Of a stretch of 64,000 nucleotides of DNA, positions 31,215 through 42,383 are shown piece after piece (the stretch's first letter is position 1; every line of letters starts with the position of its first letter). The stretch spans positions 3,165,087-3,229,086 of the forward strand of contig OX442314.1 in NCBI GenBank assembly GCA_949358305.1, given 5' to 3'. The translations under genes were made by a program, and so were the position numbers. This DNA comes from Strigamia acuminata. Taxonomy: Eukaryota > Arthropoda > Chilopoda > Geophilomorpha > Linotaeniidae. The notes under the pieces are model-generated. The model worked only from the letters and a program-made list of their open reading frames with translations. It made no database searches and was not told where the DNA came from.

Positions 31215-34115
31215 TCAAATGAGTTTCTCCGCTACCTTCAAGACAAGGGTATTCAGGGACAGCGAACAAACCCGTCATCGCCACAAATAAACGGCACGGC
31301 CGAGCGCATAAACCGAACAATGGCCGACAATTTTCGCGCAGTTTTATCCGAAACCAAATTGCCGGAAGCGCTCTGGGCCGAACTCGCAGTCTCGTTTTCT
31401 TATATCAAGAACCGGAATCCTCATTCACGACTCAACAATCAAGTCCCCTTCATCCTTTGGCGGCAGAGAGCATTGTCATTACGACACTTACGTAAACTGG
31501 GCTCCAAATGCTGGGCGCATTTCACTGCACCAGGCCGCAAGAAACTGGATCCGTGGGCCTGGGAGGGGTATTTAGTCGGCTACGCCACAGGGACCCGTGG
31601 ATACAGAATTTGGAATCCGTCTGATAACAAAGTCTACGAATCTATTTATGTCAAGGTCGATGAACGGCAATCGTATCGAAAATCTATCAAAGTTTCAACC
31701 CAACGACCTGAGGAATCATTTACCAATCCTGGACAACAGCAATCAGTTTCGTTCAGTGATGATGCCAAGTATCATGCTTGGCCGAGGGGATCCGACTCTG
31801 AAGGATCAAATCGCTCTGACAATGATTCCGATAATGGGGACAATGGCAATCAGACATCAACGTCTGCATCCATGCACACGCCGCTTATCCAATTACCTCC
31901 GCCGACAACGCCTGAGAGATTATTATTGGAAGCATGCTCGTTGGAATTGCCCTCTTCGGCCAGCTTAAGACAATCAATGTCATATCCCACTCTTTTTCAA
32001 GCAGATGACACGGATGCTGACATTGCACAAATGGATAACATATCGTTATATCCCGGGACATCCGAATTTACCGGCACATCCGCGGAACAATCACCGCGCC
32101 AGTCACCTCCGGTAACGCCTCATCCATCTGCACCACCGTCCCCACAACGTTCTCCGACTCGTTCACCTTCACTTGATCCGCCAAGATTTGTTACAACACG
32201 TCGCAGACAACGTGCTGATGATCCAATGACTCACACTTTGCAAATCTTTGATCCCGCGCCCATGTCACCAGCACCTATATTGGGGACTGAAGTTGCCGCA
32301 GCAACTGCACGCCATACAACACATATGTGGCGATTAGTCGGCGGAGATGGACCATGTAGTGAATGGATCCGTGAAGAACATCTTCGAAAAGATCAGAAGC
32401 CTGGATCTATTTTAATCGATGTTTATTATTTCCCGACTCCAAAGATTCGACTCAGATCTTACAAGGATATTGAGGATTACTGCATGTTGAATAACATCGA
32501 TTATGAACCAGAACTTTTCTTTTTCGGTAACCTCGAACATAAATTGCCAACTCTTCCGGGCGTTCGTCATGCGGCTCACTTATGCCGAACTGAACCAGCT
32601 TCATATGCTGAAATTCCGAAGTTTAATGACGCTCCGAAATGGCGCGAAGCCATACAGGAAGAATTAGATACATTCAAAGAAAGGGAGATTTATGAAGAAG
32701 TTCCGAAACCACCGAACACAACGATACTCGGCTGCAAGTGGATTTTTAAGTTGAAGACCGATGCAGCCGGAACCGTCACCCGATATCGAGCACGCCTAGT
32801 AGCGCAAGGTTTTCGCCAAACCCTCGGTGTGGATTTCGACGAAGTGTTTAGTCCGGTTGTGAACTTCATTCTCATTCGTTTATTCTTCTGTCTTCTCGTG
32901 GTATTACGCGGCTGGAAGGACGCCCATCTCGACGTTAAATGTGCGTACCTGTACGGGGAGTTAAAGCATAAGGTTTACATGCGAATCCCGGCAGGTGCCA
33001 CATGTTTCGATCCAAACAACGTATGGCTACTCATCAAGTCATTATATGGGCTCCACCAGTCCGGAAGACAGTGGTTCGAAAAACTCGACGAAACACTTCG
33101 GGCCCTCGGATTTCGAAAGATGCCGGCATGCAACTGCGTTTACGTATTCGGCAATACCGCTGTCATGCTGGTTTACGTGGACGATATAGTTTTATTTTAT
33201 GCATCCGACAGTGCCTTTAAACAACTGATTCAACTCATCAGTTCGAAATTCGACATCGTAAATCTTGGCCCGATCACGAAACTCCTAGGCGTCGAATTCA
33301 TCCGTGACGCCGGACGCACGTTCATCACCCAACGTGCTTACATCGCAAAGATTGTTAAGAAGTTCGGGACGACGACTAACAACCTCGTTAAAGTGCCAGT
33401 GACCCCTGGAACTACACTCGTCAGAGGGTCAACCGAAAATCTAGAGGACTTTCCTTACCGATCTCTAATTGGTTCATTGTTGTTCCTGGCATCGAGAACT
33501 CGCCCCGACATCTTATACTCCGTCATCGCTCTGGCACAGTTCAACACGTGCTACAATCGAACCCACATCCGTGCTTTGTTACAGGTTCTGCAGTACGTGG
33601 CAAATACTGCAGACCTCTGCATCGAATTATCCGATTGCGCTTCCAGCCAACTCTCAGCTTTTACCGATGCATCGTGGGCGAGCGACCCGGAAACGTCATT
33701 GAGTTTCGGAGGATACATTGTTTATGTCGGAAACGTGCCCATTGGCTGGTCATGCCGCAAACAATCGACAGTGGCATGCTCTACTATGGAAGCGGAATTT
33801 ATCGCCCTAGTAGAGTGTGTGAAAGAACTTTTCTGGCTCGACCATGTTTACACTGACTTTCCAATTCTCAATCGTCTCTCTCGACCCATCGTATATTCCG
33901 ACGCCCTGGCCTCCATTCAATTTACGTCCAACGACATCGAGAACGCGAAAACAAAACACATTCGCGTGAAATATCATTGGCTCAGGGAGTGGTTTACGGC
34001 TGGAGTCTTCGATCTTCGAAAAGTGGCCGGCGAGATTAATATCGCGGACATTTTTACAAAATGGCTCGCATCAGAACGTTTGCGATCGCTGATTTCGAAG
34101 ATCTTCCGAGCATAA
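31215..34115 (+). CDS. Copia gag-pol, second part: integrase C-terminal half, reverse transcriptase, RNase H
   Basis: The frame continues from the first part after the insertion. In order I see the rest of the integrase core with NGTAERINRTMADNFRA (catalytic Glu), a long Ser/Pro-rich linker (about 31700-32250), the RT with KWREAIQEELDTF, GCKWIFKLK, RARLVAQGF, DVKCAYLYGEL and the catalytic box LVYVDDIVLF near 33170, and RNase H with FTDASWASD, STMEAEF and IVYSDALASI, ending LRSLISKIFRA. No stop or shift is seen. The protein reverse-transcribes element RNA in the particle. The open frame also extends upstream through the inserted LTR (from 31119), but that part is not Copia. Confidence 0.93.
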   Translation, partial: SNEFLRYLQDKGIQGQRTNPSSPQINGTAERINRTMADNFRAVLSETKLPEALWAELAVSFSYIKNRNPHSRLNNQVPFILWRQRALSLRHLRKLGSKCWAHFTAPGRKKLDPWAWEGYLVGYATGTRGYRIWNPSDNKVYESIYVKVDERQSYRKSIKVSTQRPEESFTNPGQQQSVSFSDDAKYHAWPRGSDSEGSNRSDNDSDNGDNGNQTSTSASMHTPLIQLPPPTTPERLLLEACSLELPSSASLRQSMSYPTLFQADDTDADIAQMDNISLYPGTSEFTGTSAEQSPRQSPPVTPHPSAPPSPQRSPTRSPSLDPPRFVTTRRRQRADDPMTHTLQIFDPAPMSPAPILGTEVAAATARHTTHMWRLVGGDGPCSEWIREEHLRKDQKPGSILIDVYYFPTPKIRLRSYKDIEDYCMLNNIDYEPELFFFGNLEHKLPTLPGVRHAAHLCRTEPASYAEIPKFNDAPKWREAIQEELDTFKEREIYEEVPKPPNTTILGCKWIFKLKTDAAGTVTRYRARLVAQGFRQTLGVDFDEVFSPVVNFILIRLFFCLLVVLRGWKDAHLDVKCAYLYGELKHKVYMRIPAGATCFDPNNVWLLIKSLYGLHQSGRQWFEKLDETLRALGFRKMPACNCVYVFGNTAVMLVYVDDIVLFYASDSAFKQLIQLISSKFDIVNLGPITKLLGVEFIRDAGRTFITQRAYIAKIVKKFGTTTNNLVKVPVTPGTTLVRGSTENLEDFPYRSLIGSLLFLASRTRPDILYSVIALAQFNTCYNRTHIRALLQVLQYVANTADLCIELSDCASSQLSAFTDASWASDPETSLSFGGYIVYVGNVPIGWSCRKQSTVACSTMEAEFIALVECVKELFWLDHVYTDFPILNRLSRPIVYSDALASIQFTSNDIENAKTKHIRVKYHWLREWFTAGVFDLRKVAGEINIADIFTKWLASERLRSLISKIFRA

Positions 34116-34336
34116 ACATATCGTGACATTCCTAATTTATTTTCACCCGACTTCGAGGATCATCGAGTTTCTGAGGGAATTTTCGGGCTTCCTTTGAGAA
34201 GAGTTCTTCAATGACAGTACCCGGCTCGGTGATTCGTAATTTTTATTGTTTTCCATTTTTCAAATGTTTATATACTGTAATTCCAGTACCCGATTGTATT
34301 TTTCCCCTGCAAAAACTTAAGATCGAAGAGGGGATT
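34116..34336 (+). other. Copia 3' untranslated part with polypurine tract
   Basis: It is a short non-coding stretch. GAAGAGGGGATT just before the LTR at 34337 is the likely plus-strand primer. Confidence 0.7.
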
Positions 34337-34854
34337 TGTAGGTCTAAAGACCACTGATTTTATCGATATTAAGTATTTACAGCTCTCTTATATCATAATT
34401 ATCAATCAAACGATTGCTTTTGTTATTATTCGACATTTCTGTTCAATTTGATGCTGTCACGTATGTAATTCCATACAATTCTCTAATTTATGATATGATT
34501 TGTTCTTTTGTTGACCGATATTGTCAATTACTGGCACCAGGGTGCCATATGTATTAACTTTACTTATCCAACATGGCGCTACACACGAGCGTGTGTAGCT
34601 CAACTTCTTTATCCAGTTATGAACTCAAATGTAATGTATTTTCCAATATTAAATTGTTTTTATTATTTTAATTCATTGTGTCCACTTTAAAGCACATTAG
34701 GTGCTATTAGTTTGCGCATATAAGCGGCAATTTCCGCGCGCCCGTATCGCATTTAAACGACACGTCGTCGTTACGTCCGTGCGAGTAGCACGGCCCCGTT
34801 TCTCCACGCTTCCCGGCGATATATCGCCGATATTTTGCGCACAACTCTGCTACA
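34337..34854 (+). repeat. 3' LTR of the + strand Copia
   Basis: It is 518 bp and differs from the 5' LTR at about five sites (for example ACACGAGCGTGTG against ACACGGGCGTCTG, and CATTTAAAC against CATTCAAAC). The GAACC duplication and the minisatellite follow. Confidence 0.95.
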
Positions 34855-35610
34855 GAACCGGGGGTCGACCGACTCGAACCGGGGGTCGACCGACTCGAAC
34901 CGGGGGTCGACCGACTCGAACCGGGGGTCGACCGACTCGAACCGGGGGTCGACCGACTCGAACCGGGGGTCGACCGACTCGAACCGGGGGTCGACCGACT
35001 CGAACCGGGGGTCGACCGACTCGAACCGGGGGTCGACCGACTCGAACCGGGGGTCGACCGACTCGAACCGGGGGTCGACCGACTCGAACCGGGGGTCGAC
35101 CGACTCGAACCGGGGGTCGACCGACTCGAACCGGGGGTCGACCGACTCGAACCGGGGGTCGACCGACTCGAACCGGGGGTCGACCGACTCGAACCGGGGG
35201 TCGACCGACTCGAACCGGGGGTCGACCGACTCGAACCGGGGGTCGACCGACTCGAACCGGGGGTCGACCGACTCGAACCGGGGGTCGACCGACTCGAACC
35301 GGGGGTCGACCGACTCGAACCGGGGGTCGACCGACTCGAACCGGGGGTCGACCGACTCGAACCGGGGTTCGACCGACTCGAACCGGGGGTCGACCGACTC
35401 GAACCGGGGGTCGACCGACTCGAACCGGGGGTCGACCGACTCGAACCGGGGGTCGACCGACTCGAACCGGGGGTCGACCGACTCGAACCGGGGGTCGACC
35501 GACTCGAACCGGGGGTCGACCGACTCGAACCGGGGGTCGACCGACTCGAACCGGGGGTCGACCGACTCGAACCGGGGGTCGACCGACTCGAATTGGGGGT
35601 CGACCGACTC
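34855..35610. repeat. 21-bp minisatellite array, part 1b (about 36 units)
   Basis: It continues 8060-8862 in phase after the Copia insertion. Interior units are almost invariant (one GGGTTCG variant). The last unit is GAATTGGGGG. Long ORFs on both strands are products of the 21-bp period. Confidence 0.95.
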
Positions 35611-36822
35611 GGGATGGGATACTTGGGTCGAAATGAATAAGGTCGAAACAAGAACTCGACCTTATTCATTTCGACCCTAGTCATTTCTGTATGTCTAATT
35701 TTGACCTTCTTCATGAATAAGATCGAAACATCATTTTGACCTTAGTCATTTCGACCTTATTCATGAATAAGATCGAAATAGGATTTCGACCTTAGTCATT
35801 TCGACCCTAGTCATTTCGGTGTATGTAATTTCGACCTTATTCATGAATAAGGTCGAAACTTTAAATTTTTATATGAATAAGGTCGAAAAACAAAAACTCA
35901 AAAACATGAGAATTTCACATGAGAATCTCGTGTCTTCTCTCGTTTTCTAATAACAATGTAAAAAATGTTTTTTATTTTATCACTTGTTTTATATTTGCAG
36001 GAAACCAGAGCTTCTAGAAGAAACTATTTCATATTTTTCTCATTTATTTTATAATTAAGTAATAAAATAACCTTATTTTAGCCTACATAAAGTTGTTTTT
36101 ATTTTGATATTAATTTAATTTTTTTTTGAACGTTAATTGGCAGTATAAAGTGTGTACACACTGGCCTGATCAAACAATGCAAAAAACACCGCCCAAAACA
36201 CCGTATCTATTAAAGAATGCGCGCCGGCAGGCTGCTTAGCGCATTTACCCGGTGCTTCACTGCATCAACGCCATTTTTTTTCTCGGTTTTTCATGTTTTT
36301 CACATCGTTTTAACTCGTTTTTATCATTTTTTTATGATTTCTTAATTTTTTTTTCATTTTTAAACCGTTTTTTTACGGCTTTTAATGTTTTTTTCCCATT
36401 TTTTTTCCATTTTTTGATGATTTTTCAGGTTTTTTTTTAAGTTTTAATTGGTTTTTCGTGGTTTTTAATATTTTTATTGGTTTTAATGTGTGTTTTATGA
36501 TCTTTTACGTGTTTTTCCAGAAGACACAAGATTCTCATGTGAAATTCTCATGTTTATGAGTTTTTAACTTTCGACCTTATTCATATAAAAATTTAGAGTT
36601 TCGACCTCATTCATGAATAAGGTCGACCTTATACATATTTCGACCTTATTCATGAATAAGATAGAAACAGCATTTCGACCTTAGTCCTTTCGACCCTAGT
36701 CATTTCTGTATATGTAATTTCGACTTTAATCATTTCACCCAGGGATGGGATACTTGGGTCGAAATTAATAAGGTCAAAACAGGATTTCAACCTTATTCAT
36801 TTCGACCTTAGTATGAAATCCC
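35611..36822. repeat. Spacer 1 of the higher-order repeat (1.2 kb, inverted arms)
   Basis: It starts GGGATGGGATACTTGGGTCG. The arms (about 35625-35935 and 36528-36815) are inverted relatives carrying many GACCTTATTCATGAATAAG motifs and the ATGAGAATTTCACATGAG segment. The centre has a GTGTGTACACAC palindrome (near 36151) and a T-rich run (36270-36520). The 62-codon Phe-rich frame at 36252 is low-complexity noise. Spacers 2 and 3 are close copies. Confidence 0.8.
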
Positions 36823-37817
36823 ACCGACTCGAATCGGGGGTCTTCCGACTCGAATCGGGGGTCGACCGACTCGAACCGGGGGTCGACCGACTCGAACCGG
36901 GGGTCGACCGACTCGAACCGGGGGTCGACCGACTCGAACCGGGGGTCGACCGACTCGAACCGGGGGTCGACCGACTCGAACCGGGGGTCGACCGACTCGA
37001 ACCGGGGGTCGACCGACTCGAACCGGGGGTCGACCGACTCGAACCGGGGGTCGACCGACTCGAACCGGGGGTCGACCGACTCGAACCGGGGGTCGACCGA
37101 CTCGAACCGGGGGTCGACCGACTCGAACCGGGGGTCGACCGACTCGAACCGGGGGTCGACCGACTCGAACCGGGGGTCGACCGACTCGAACCGGGGGTCG
37201 ACCGACTCGAACCGGGGGTCGACCGACTCGAACCGGGGGTCGACCGACTCGAACCGGGGGTCGACCGACTCGAACCGGGGGTCGACCGACTCGAACCGGG
37301 GGTCGACCGACTCGAACCGGGGGTCGACCGACTCGAACCGGGGGTCGACCGACTCGAACCGGGGGTCGACCGACTCGAACCGGGGGTCGACCGACTCGAA
37401 CCGGGGGTCGACCGACTCGAACCGGGGGTCGACCGACTCGAACCGGGGGTCGACCGACTCGAACCGGGGGTCGACCGACTCGAACCGGGGGTCGACCGAC
37501 TCGAACCGGGGGTCGACCGACTCGAACCGGGGGTCGACCGACTCGAACCGGGGGTCGACCGACTCGAACCGGGGTTCGACCGACTCGAACCGAGGGTCGA
37601 CCGACTCGAACCGGGGGTCGACCGACTCGAACCGGGGGTCGACCGACTCGAACCGGGGGTCGACCGACTCGAACCGGGGGTCGACCGACTCGAACCGGGG
37701 GTCGACCGACTCGAACCGGGGGTCGACCGACTCGAACCGGGGGTCGACCGACTCGAACCGGGGGTCGACCGACTCGAACCGGGGGTCGACCGATTCGAAT
37801 CGGGGGTCGACCGACTC
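36823..37817. repeat. 21-bp minisatellite array 2 (about 47 units)
   Basis: It has the same unit and orientation as array 1. Edge units carry the GAATC variant, and one has TCTTCC in place of TCGACC. Interior units are nearly uniform. Confidence 0.95.
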
Positions 37818-39010
37818 GGGATGGGATAAGGTCGAAACAGGAACTCGACCTTATTCATTTCGACCCTAGTCATTTCTGTATGTCTAATTTTGACCTTCTT
37901 CATGAATAAGATCGAAACATCATTTTGACCTTAGTCATTTCAACCTTATTCATGAATAAGATCGAAATAGGATTTCGACCTTAGTCATTTCGACCCTAGT
38001 CATTTCGGTGTATGTAATTTCGACCTTATTCATGAATAAGGTCGAAACTTTAAATTTTTATATGAATAAGGTCGAAAAACAAAAACTCAAAAACATGAGA
38101 ATTTCACATGAGAATTTCGTGTCTTCTCTCGTTTTCTAATAACAATGTAAAAAATGTTTTTTATTTTATCACTTGTTTTATATTTGCAGGAAACCAGAGC
38201 TTCTAGAAGAAACTATTTCATATTTTTCTCATTTATTTTATAAATAAGTAATAAAATAACCTTATTTTAGCCTACATAAAGTTGTTTTTATTTTGATATT
38301 AATTTAATTTTTTTTGAACGTTAATTGGCAGTATAAAGTGTGTACACACTGGCCTGATCAAACAATGCAAAAAACACCGCCTAAAACACCGTATCTATTA
38401 AAGAATGCGCGCCGGCAGGCTGCTTAGCGCATTTACCCGGTGCTTCACTGCATCAACACCATTTTTTTTCTCGGTTTTTCACGTTTTTCACATCGTTTTA
38501 ACTCGTTTTTATCATTTTTTTATGATTTCTTAATTTTTTTTTCATTTTTAAACCGTTTTTTTACGGCTTTTAATGTTTTTTTCCCATTTTTTTTCCATTT
38601 TTTGATGATTTTTCAGGTTTTTTTTTAAGTTTTAATTGGTTTTTCGTGGTTTTTAATATTTTTATTGGTTTTAATGTGTGTTTTATGATCTTTTACGTGT
38701 TTTTCCAGAAGACACAAGATTCTCATGTGAAATTCTCATGTTTATGAGTTTTTAACTTTCGACCTTATTCATATAAAAATTTAGAGTTTTGACCTCATTC
38801 ATGAATAGGGTCGACCTTATACATATTTTGACCTTATTCATGAATAAGATAGAAACAGCATTTCGACCTTAGTCCTTTCGACTCTAGTCATTTCTGTATA
38901 TGTAATTTCGACTTTAATCATTTCACCCAGGGATGGGATACTTGGGTCGAAATTAATAAGGTCAAAACAGGATTTCAACCTTATTCATTTCGACCTTAGT
39001 ATGAAATCCC
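37818..39010. repeat. Spacer 2 of the higher-order repeat
   Basis: It is a close copy of spacer 1, with a deletion of about 18 bp at its left end (GGGATGGGATAAGGTCG). No gene is seen. Confidence 0.8.
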
Positions 39011-39887
39011 ACCGACTCGAATCGGGGGTCTTCCGACTCGAACCGGGGGTCGACCGACTCGAACCGGGGGTCGACCGACTCGAACCGGGGGTCGACCGAC
39101 TCGAACCGGGGGTCGACCGACTCGAACCGGGGGTCGACCGACTCGAACCGGGGGTCGACCGACTCGAACCGGGGGTCGACCGACTCGAACCGGGGGTCGA
39201 CCGACTCGAACCGGGGGTCGACCGACTCGAACCGGGGGTCGACCGACTCGAACCGGGGGTCGACCGACTCGAACCGGGGGTCGACCGACTCGAACCGGGG
39301 GTCGACCGACTCGAACCGGGGGTCGACCGACTCGAACCGGGGGTCGACCGACTCGAACCGGGGGTCGACCGACTCGAACCGGGGGTCGACCGACTCGAAC
39401 CGGGGGTCGACCGACTCGAACCGGGGGTCGACCGACTCGAACCGGGGGTCGACCGACTCGAACCGGGGGTCGACCGACTCGAACCGGGGGTCGACCGACT
39501 CGAACCGGGGGTCGACCGACTCGAACCGGGGGTCGACCGACTCGAACCGGGGGTCGACCGACTCGAACCGGGGGTCGACCGACTCGAACCGGGGGTCGAC
39601 AGACTCGAACCGGGGGTCGACCGACTCGAACCGGGGGTCGACCGACTCGAACCGGGGGTCGACCGACTCGAACCGGGGGTCGACCGACTCGAACCGGGGG
39701 TCGACCGACTCGAACCGGGGGTCGACCGACTCGAACCGGGGGTCGACCGACTCGAACCGGGGGTCGACCGACTCGAACCGGGGGTCGACCGACTCGAACC
39801 GGGGGTCGACCGACTCGAACCGGGGGTCGACCGGCTCGAACCGGGGGTCGACCGACTCGAACCGGGGGTCGACCGACTCGAACCGGG
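39011..39887. repeat. 21-bp minisatellite array 3a (about 42 units)
   Basis: It is interrupted at 39887 by LTR element copy 3. The target CGGG (39884-39887) is duplicated at 48883-48886. Confidence 0.95.
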
Positions 39888-41789
39888 TGTGACGGTGACG
39901 ACCACAACTCCCATTTAACAATGGTACCGGGAAGAGATCGCAATAAATAAACAGTGAATACAATACGAGATAAATACAAGACAGTTTATTGTTGGCAAAC
40001 AATATGGATGAGCTAAATTATACATAGGACTAATGCCGACATTTGGCAAGTTAAATCAGCTATTAAACTATACAAAGAATTGGCCAACTGGCCCTAGAAT
40101 AATATCACTACGGGTCTGGAATATGGGAGCGGTTTCCCCATCGCTCGACCTGATTATAGATGTCATTTTAAGCCGGATGGCTGTGTCCTGGAGTCCGATA
40201 CGGCTTCGCTGGTTTCCTTGGTTCGCTGTGTAAACTATCGCACGTCGATAAATCGAATGATCTGAGCATTGCGGTTGACTTTGTCTGCACCGCCACAACT
40301 TTGGGAGGATATTGGTGTAAGTAAATGTATTCATTTACTTATCAATATTCCACTTATGAATTATATTTAATTCATATCGTTGTGAATTCTTATTTAGATA
40401 TTTCGGGAATAAGTTGTCGTCAACTTATCGGTTATATTGAGTTCAATATGAGATTAAGTCTTCTGACTTGATTTTGGTCCAACTGGTTGTCGAGTTTAAG
40501 TTTTGCTGTTATAAATAAAATGAAGATTAAGCTTCCCGTCGCAACACACAATTGCCATCGATTAGAATATACGCCTTGCCATGCAGAACGGTATCAAGCG
40601 TCCCCGGCGTCGCAGCACGGTCGTCCATCGAGTGGTTGACGGTACCACGTACACAGGGGTCGATAGCTCGCGGCTCCGCACAGCAGTTTTATCTCTCGCG
40701 GTACTAATAATAGACCGACTGCTTTGGCATCGAATACCATGAGAATCAGCTTGCCAAACACTTGGTGCTACTCGTGGTTACTGTAAAACAGACTGCTTTG
40801 GCACCATCAGGTGAAGGAACCGATTCTCAACAATACCGATGCTACTCGTGGTAACGGAATACGTTCATACCGAAAAAGACAACTTGGTCCTGTCCGGAGG
40901 ATACTGAATTGCACAACGGCGGGTTCTCCTTCGGCGTCGCAACCGTAAACTGTAACATTTATGCAACATAATGATCCCAGCACTTCGACTTCAATTGCCG
41001 GCGGTGGCATGATTCTGTAGAATCATGCAACGGTTCTTTGCGAATAAATCAACAAAGAACCAAAAGGTTTTTTTACGTGAACAACGAATCATATTTCTTA
41101 AGTAACAATACCAAACAGAAAATAATCAAACAGAGCTGCAGAATGGCCGGTTGTTTGGGTTTATATAACCTGACTGGATTAAGGATTAATCCAGTTATCC
41201 AATTGGAACATGGGTTCCACGAATCCCTCCAATCCCGTATCACCGGAAGTGGATACGGAGGAACAATGTGCTAATTCTCACCACAACCGGAACTGGATAC
41301 CCAGGACCGGAAATGGATCCACCAATCAGATCTATTGGTTGATCGATTGATCACCAAATGTCCTGTCCCGCAGAAAATGGAAGTTACATTGTATTTAACA
41401 TCACAAGACATTAATATATCTTTATATTAATGTTCACAAAGCTTCGTTTCATTCTAGTAAATATAGTTTTATATTTATTTACATGTTTTATATTCATATC
41501 TTGAATTTGCCGCTAAATCGTAATCGCGCCATCTTGTGGCAACATTGCGCATTGACAAATGCGGTTTTAGCAGACGACTCTTCGTGATTCGGCCGGAATC
41601 CTTTGATATCAAGTAGGAATGAGTGTTTATTCTTAATAAACGAACATCTTTGTATTTGAAACATCATAAATAACTTTATTCCAGACATTTATCAGTTTTA
41701 CACAGAATATCTTCGAGATATCATGATAATGGCGCAACAGCGCTTCTTTCTAAGAAAATAGGCATTTATAGCCATTGTAAACCGTCACA
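39888..41789 (-). repeat. 3' LTR of copy 3 (1902 bp)
   Basis: It carries the conserved R-region hairpin and the 67-codon frame on the minus strand (41010-40807). The bases after it on the minus strand are the CGGG target's complement. It matches the 5' LTR in all stretches compared. Confidence 0.92.
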
Positions 41790-42383
41790 CATCCCCCTTA
41801 ATAACACAATTATATAAAATTTTATAGAGTTTTCGTTATTCTCCTAATTAGCATAAATGCTATTTTCGGACTTGATGTATCTTGGAGATACCGTGACTTC
41901 CAATTTCGAATTTGAGCTTACATAAACTAACTTGAATTATCTAAGTTCTGATTTTCTGCCGAAATAATCTTTTCTAATAGCCTAAATTCAAGTCCAGAAT
42001 TTATTTCCAAGTCTTCTTTTTGAAGAAACTTTCGTCATACATAAAATCATCATTTGTGTTATCACAAAATATTTATTTCATATGCCTAGTCAGATGTATC
42101 GCTATAAATATACAATAAATAGCTTTTAGATGATAAGAGTTGACAATTAAGAAATCATAATTGTCCCCCTTAATTGTCATGACCGGAGTCACTTGGTATT
42201 CTTTGTACAATTGACTAATTTAATTAAACTAGTTGTCTTAATAATGTAGCATTACTTTTCAAAATTTTGTTAATTCTAACTTTTATATTTTGTCCCCCTT
42301 TTCTTTAGAAGAGAGGTCATGATTTTTAGAAGAGGATTTTCTGTTTACACTATAATCGGGGAATCTTTGTGTATCATATCATG
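41790..42383 (-). other. 3' internal region of copy 3 with polypurine tract
   Basis: It is non-coding. CATCCCCCTTAA at 41790-41801 is the complement of the polypurine tract. Further CCCCCTT tracts at about 42165 and 42295 correspond to the accessory purine tracts. Confidence 0.6.

Larger units (their letters stand above)
8863..34854 (+). mobile_element. Complete Copia retrotransposon, interrupted by LTR element copy 1
   Basis: LTRs of 518 bp lie at 8863-9380 and 34337-34854. They start TGTAGGTC and end GCTACA, and differ at about five positions by my count. The target duplication GAACC (8858-8862 and 34855-34859) sits inside the minisatellite. An initiator-Met primer site follows the 5' LTR and a purine tract, AAGAGGGGATT, precedes the 3' LTR. 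The gag-pol frame runs 10277-12379 and resumes at 31215-34115 after copy 1 (12380-31210 plus a 4-bp duplication). Without the insertion the element is about 7.2 kb. Apart from that insertion I see no frameshift or stop in gag-pol, so it was probably active until hit. Confidence 0.95.

Noticed and set aside
36252-36440. Phe-rich 62-codon ORF in the spacers (also at 38440 and 49771)
   Set aside because: It is produced by a T-rich low-complexity run and has no plausible function.
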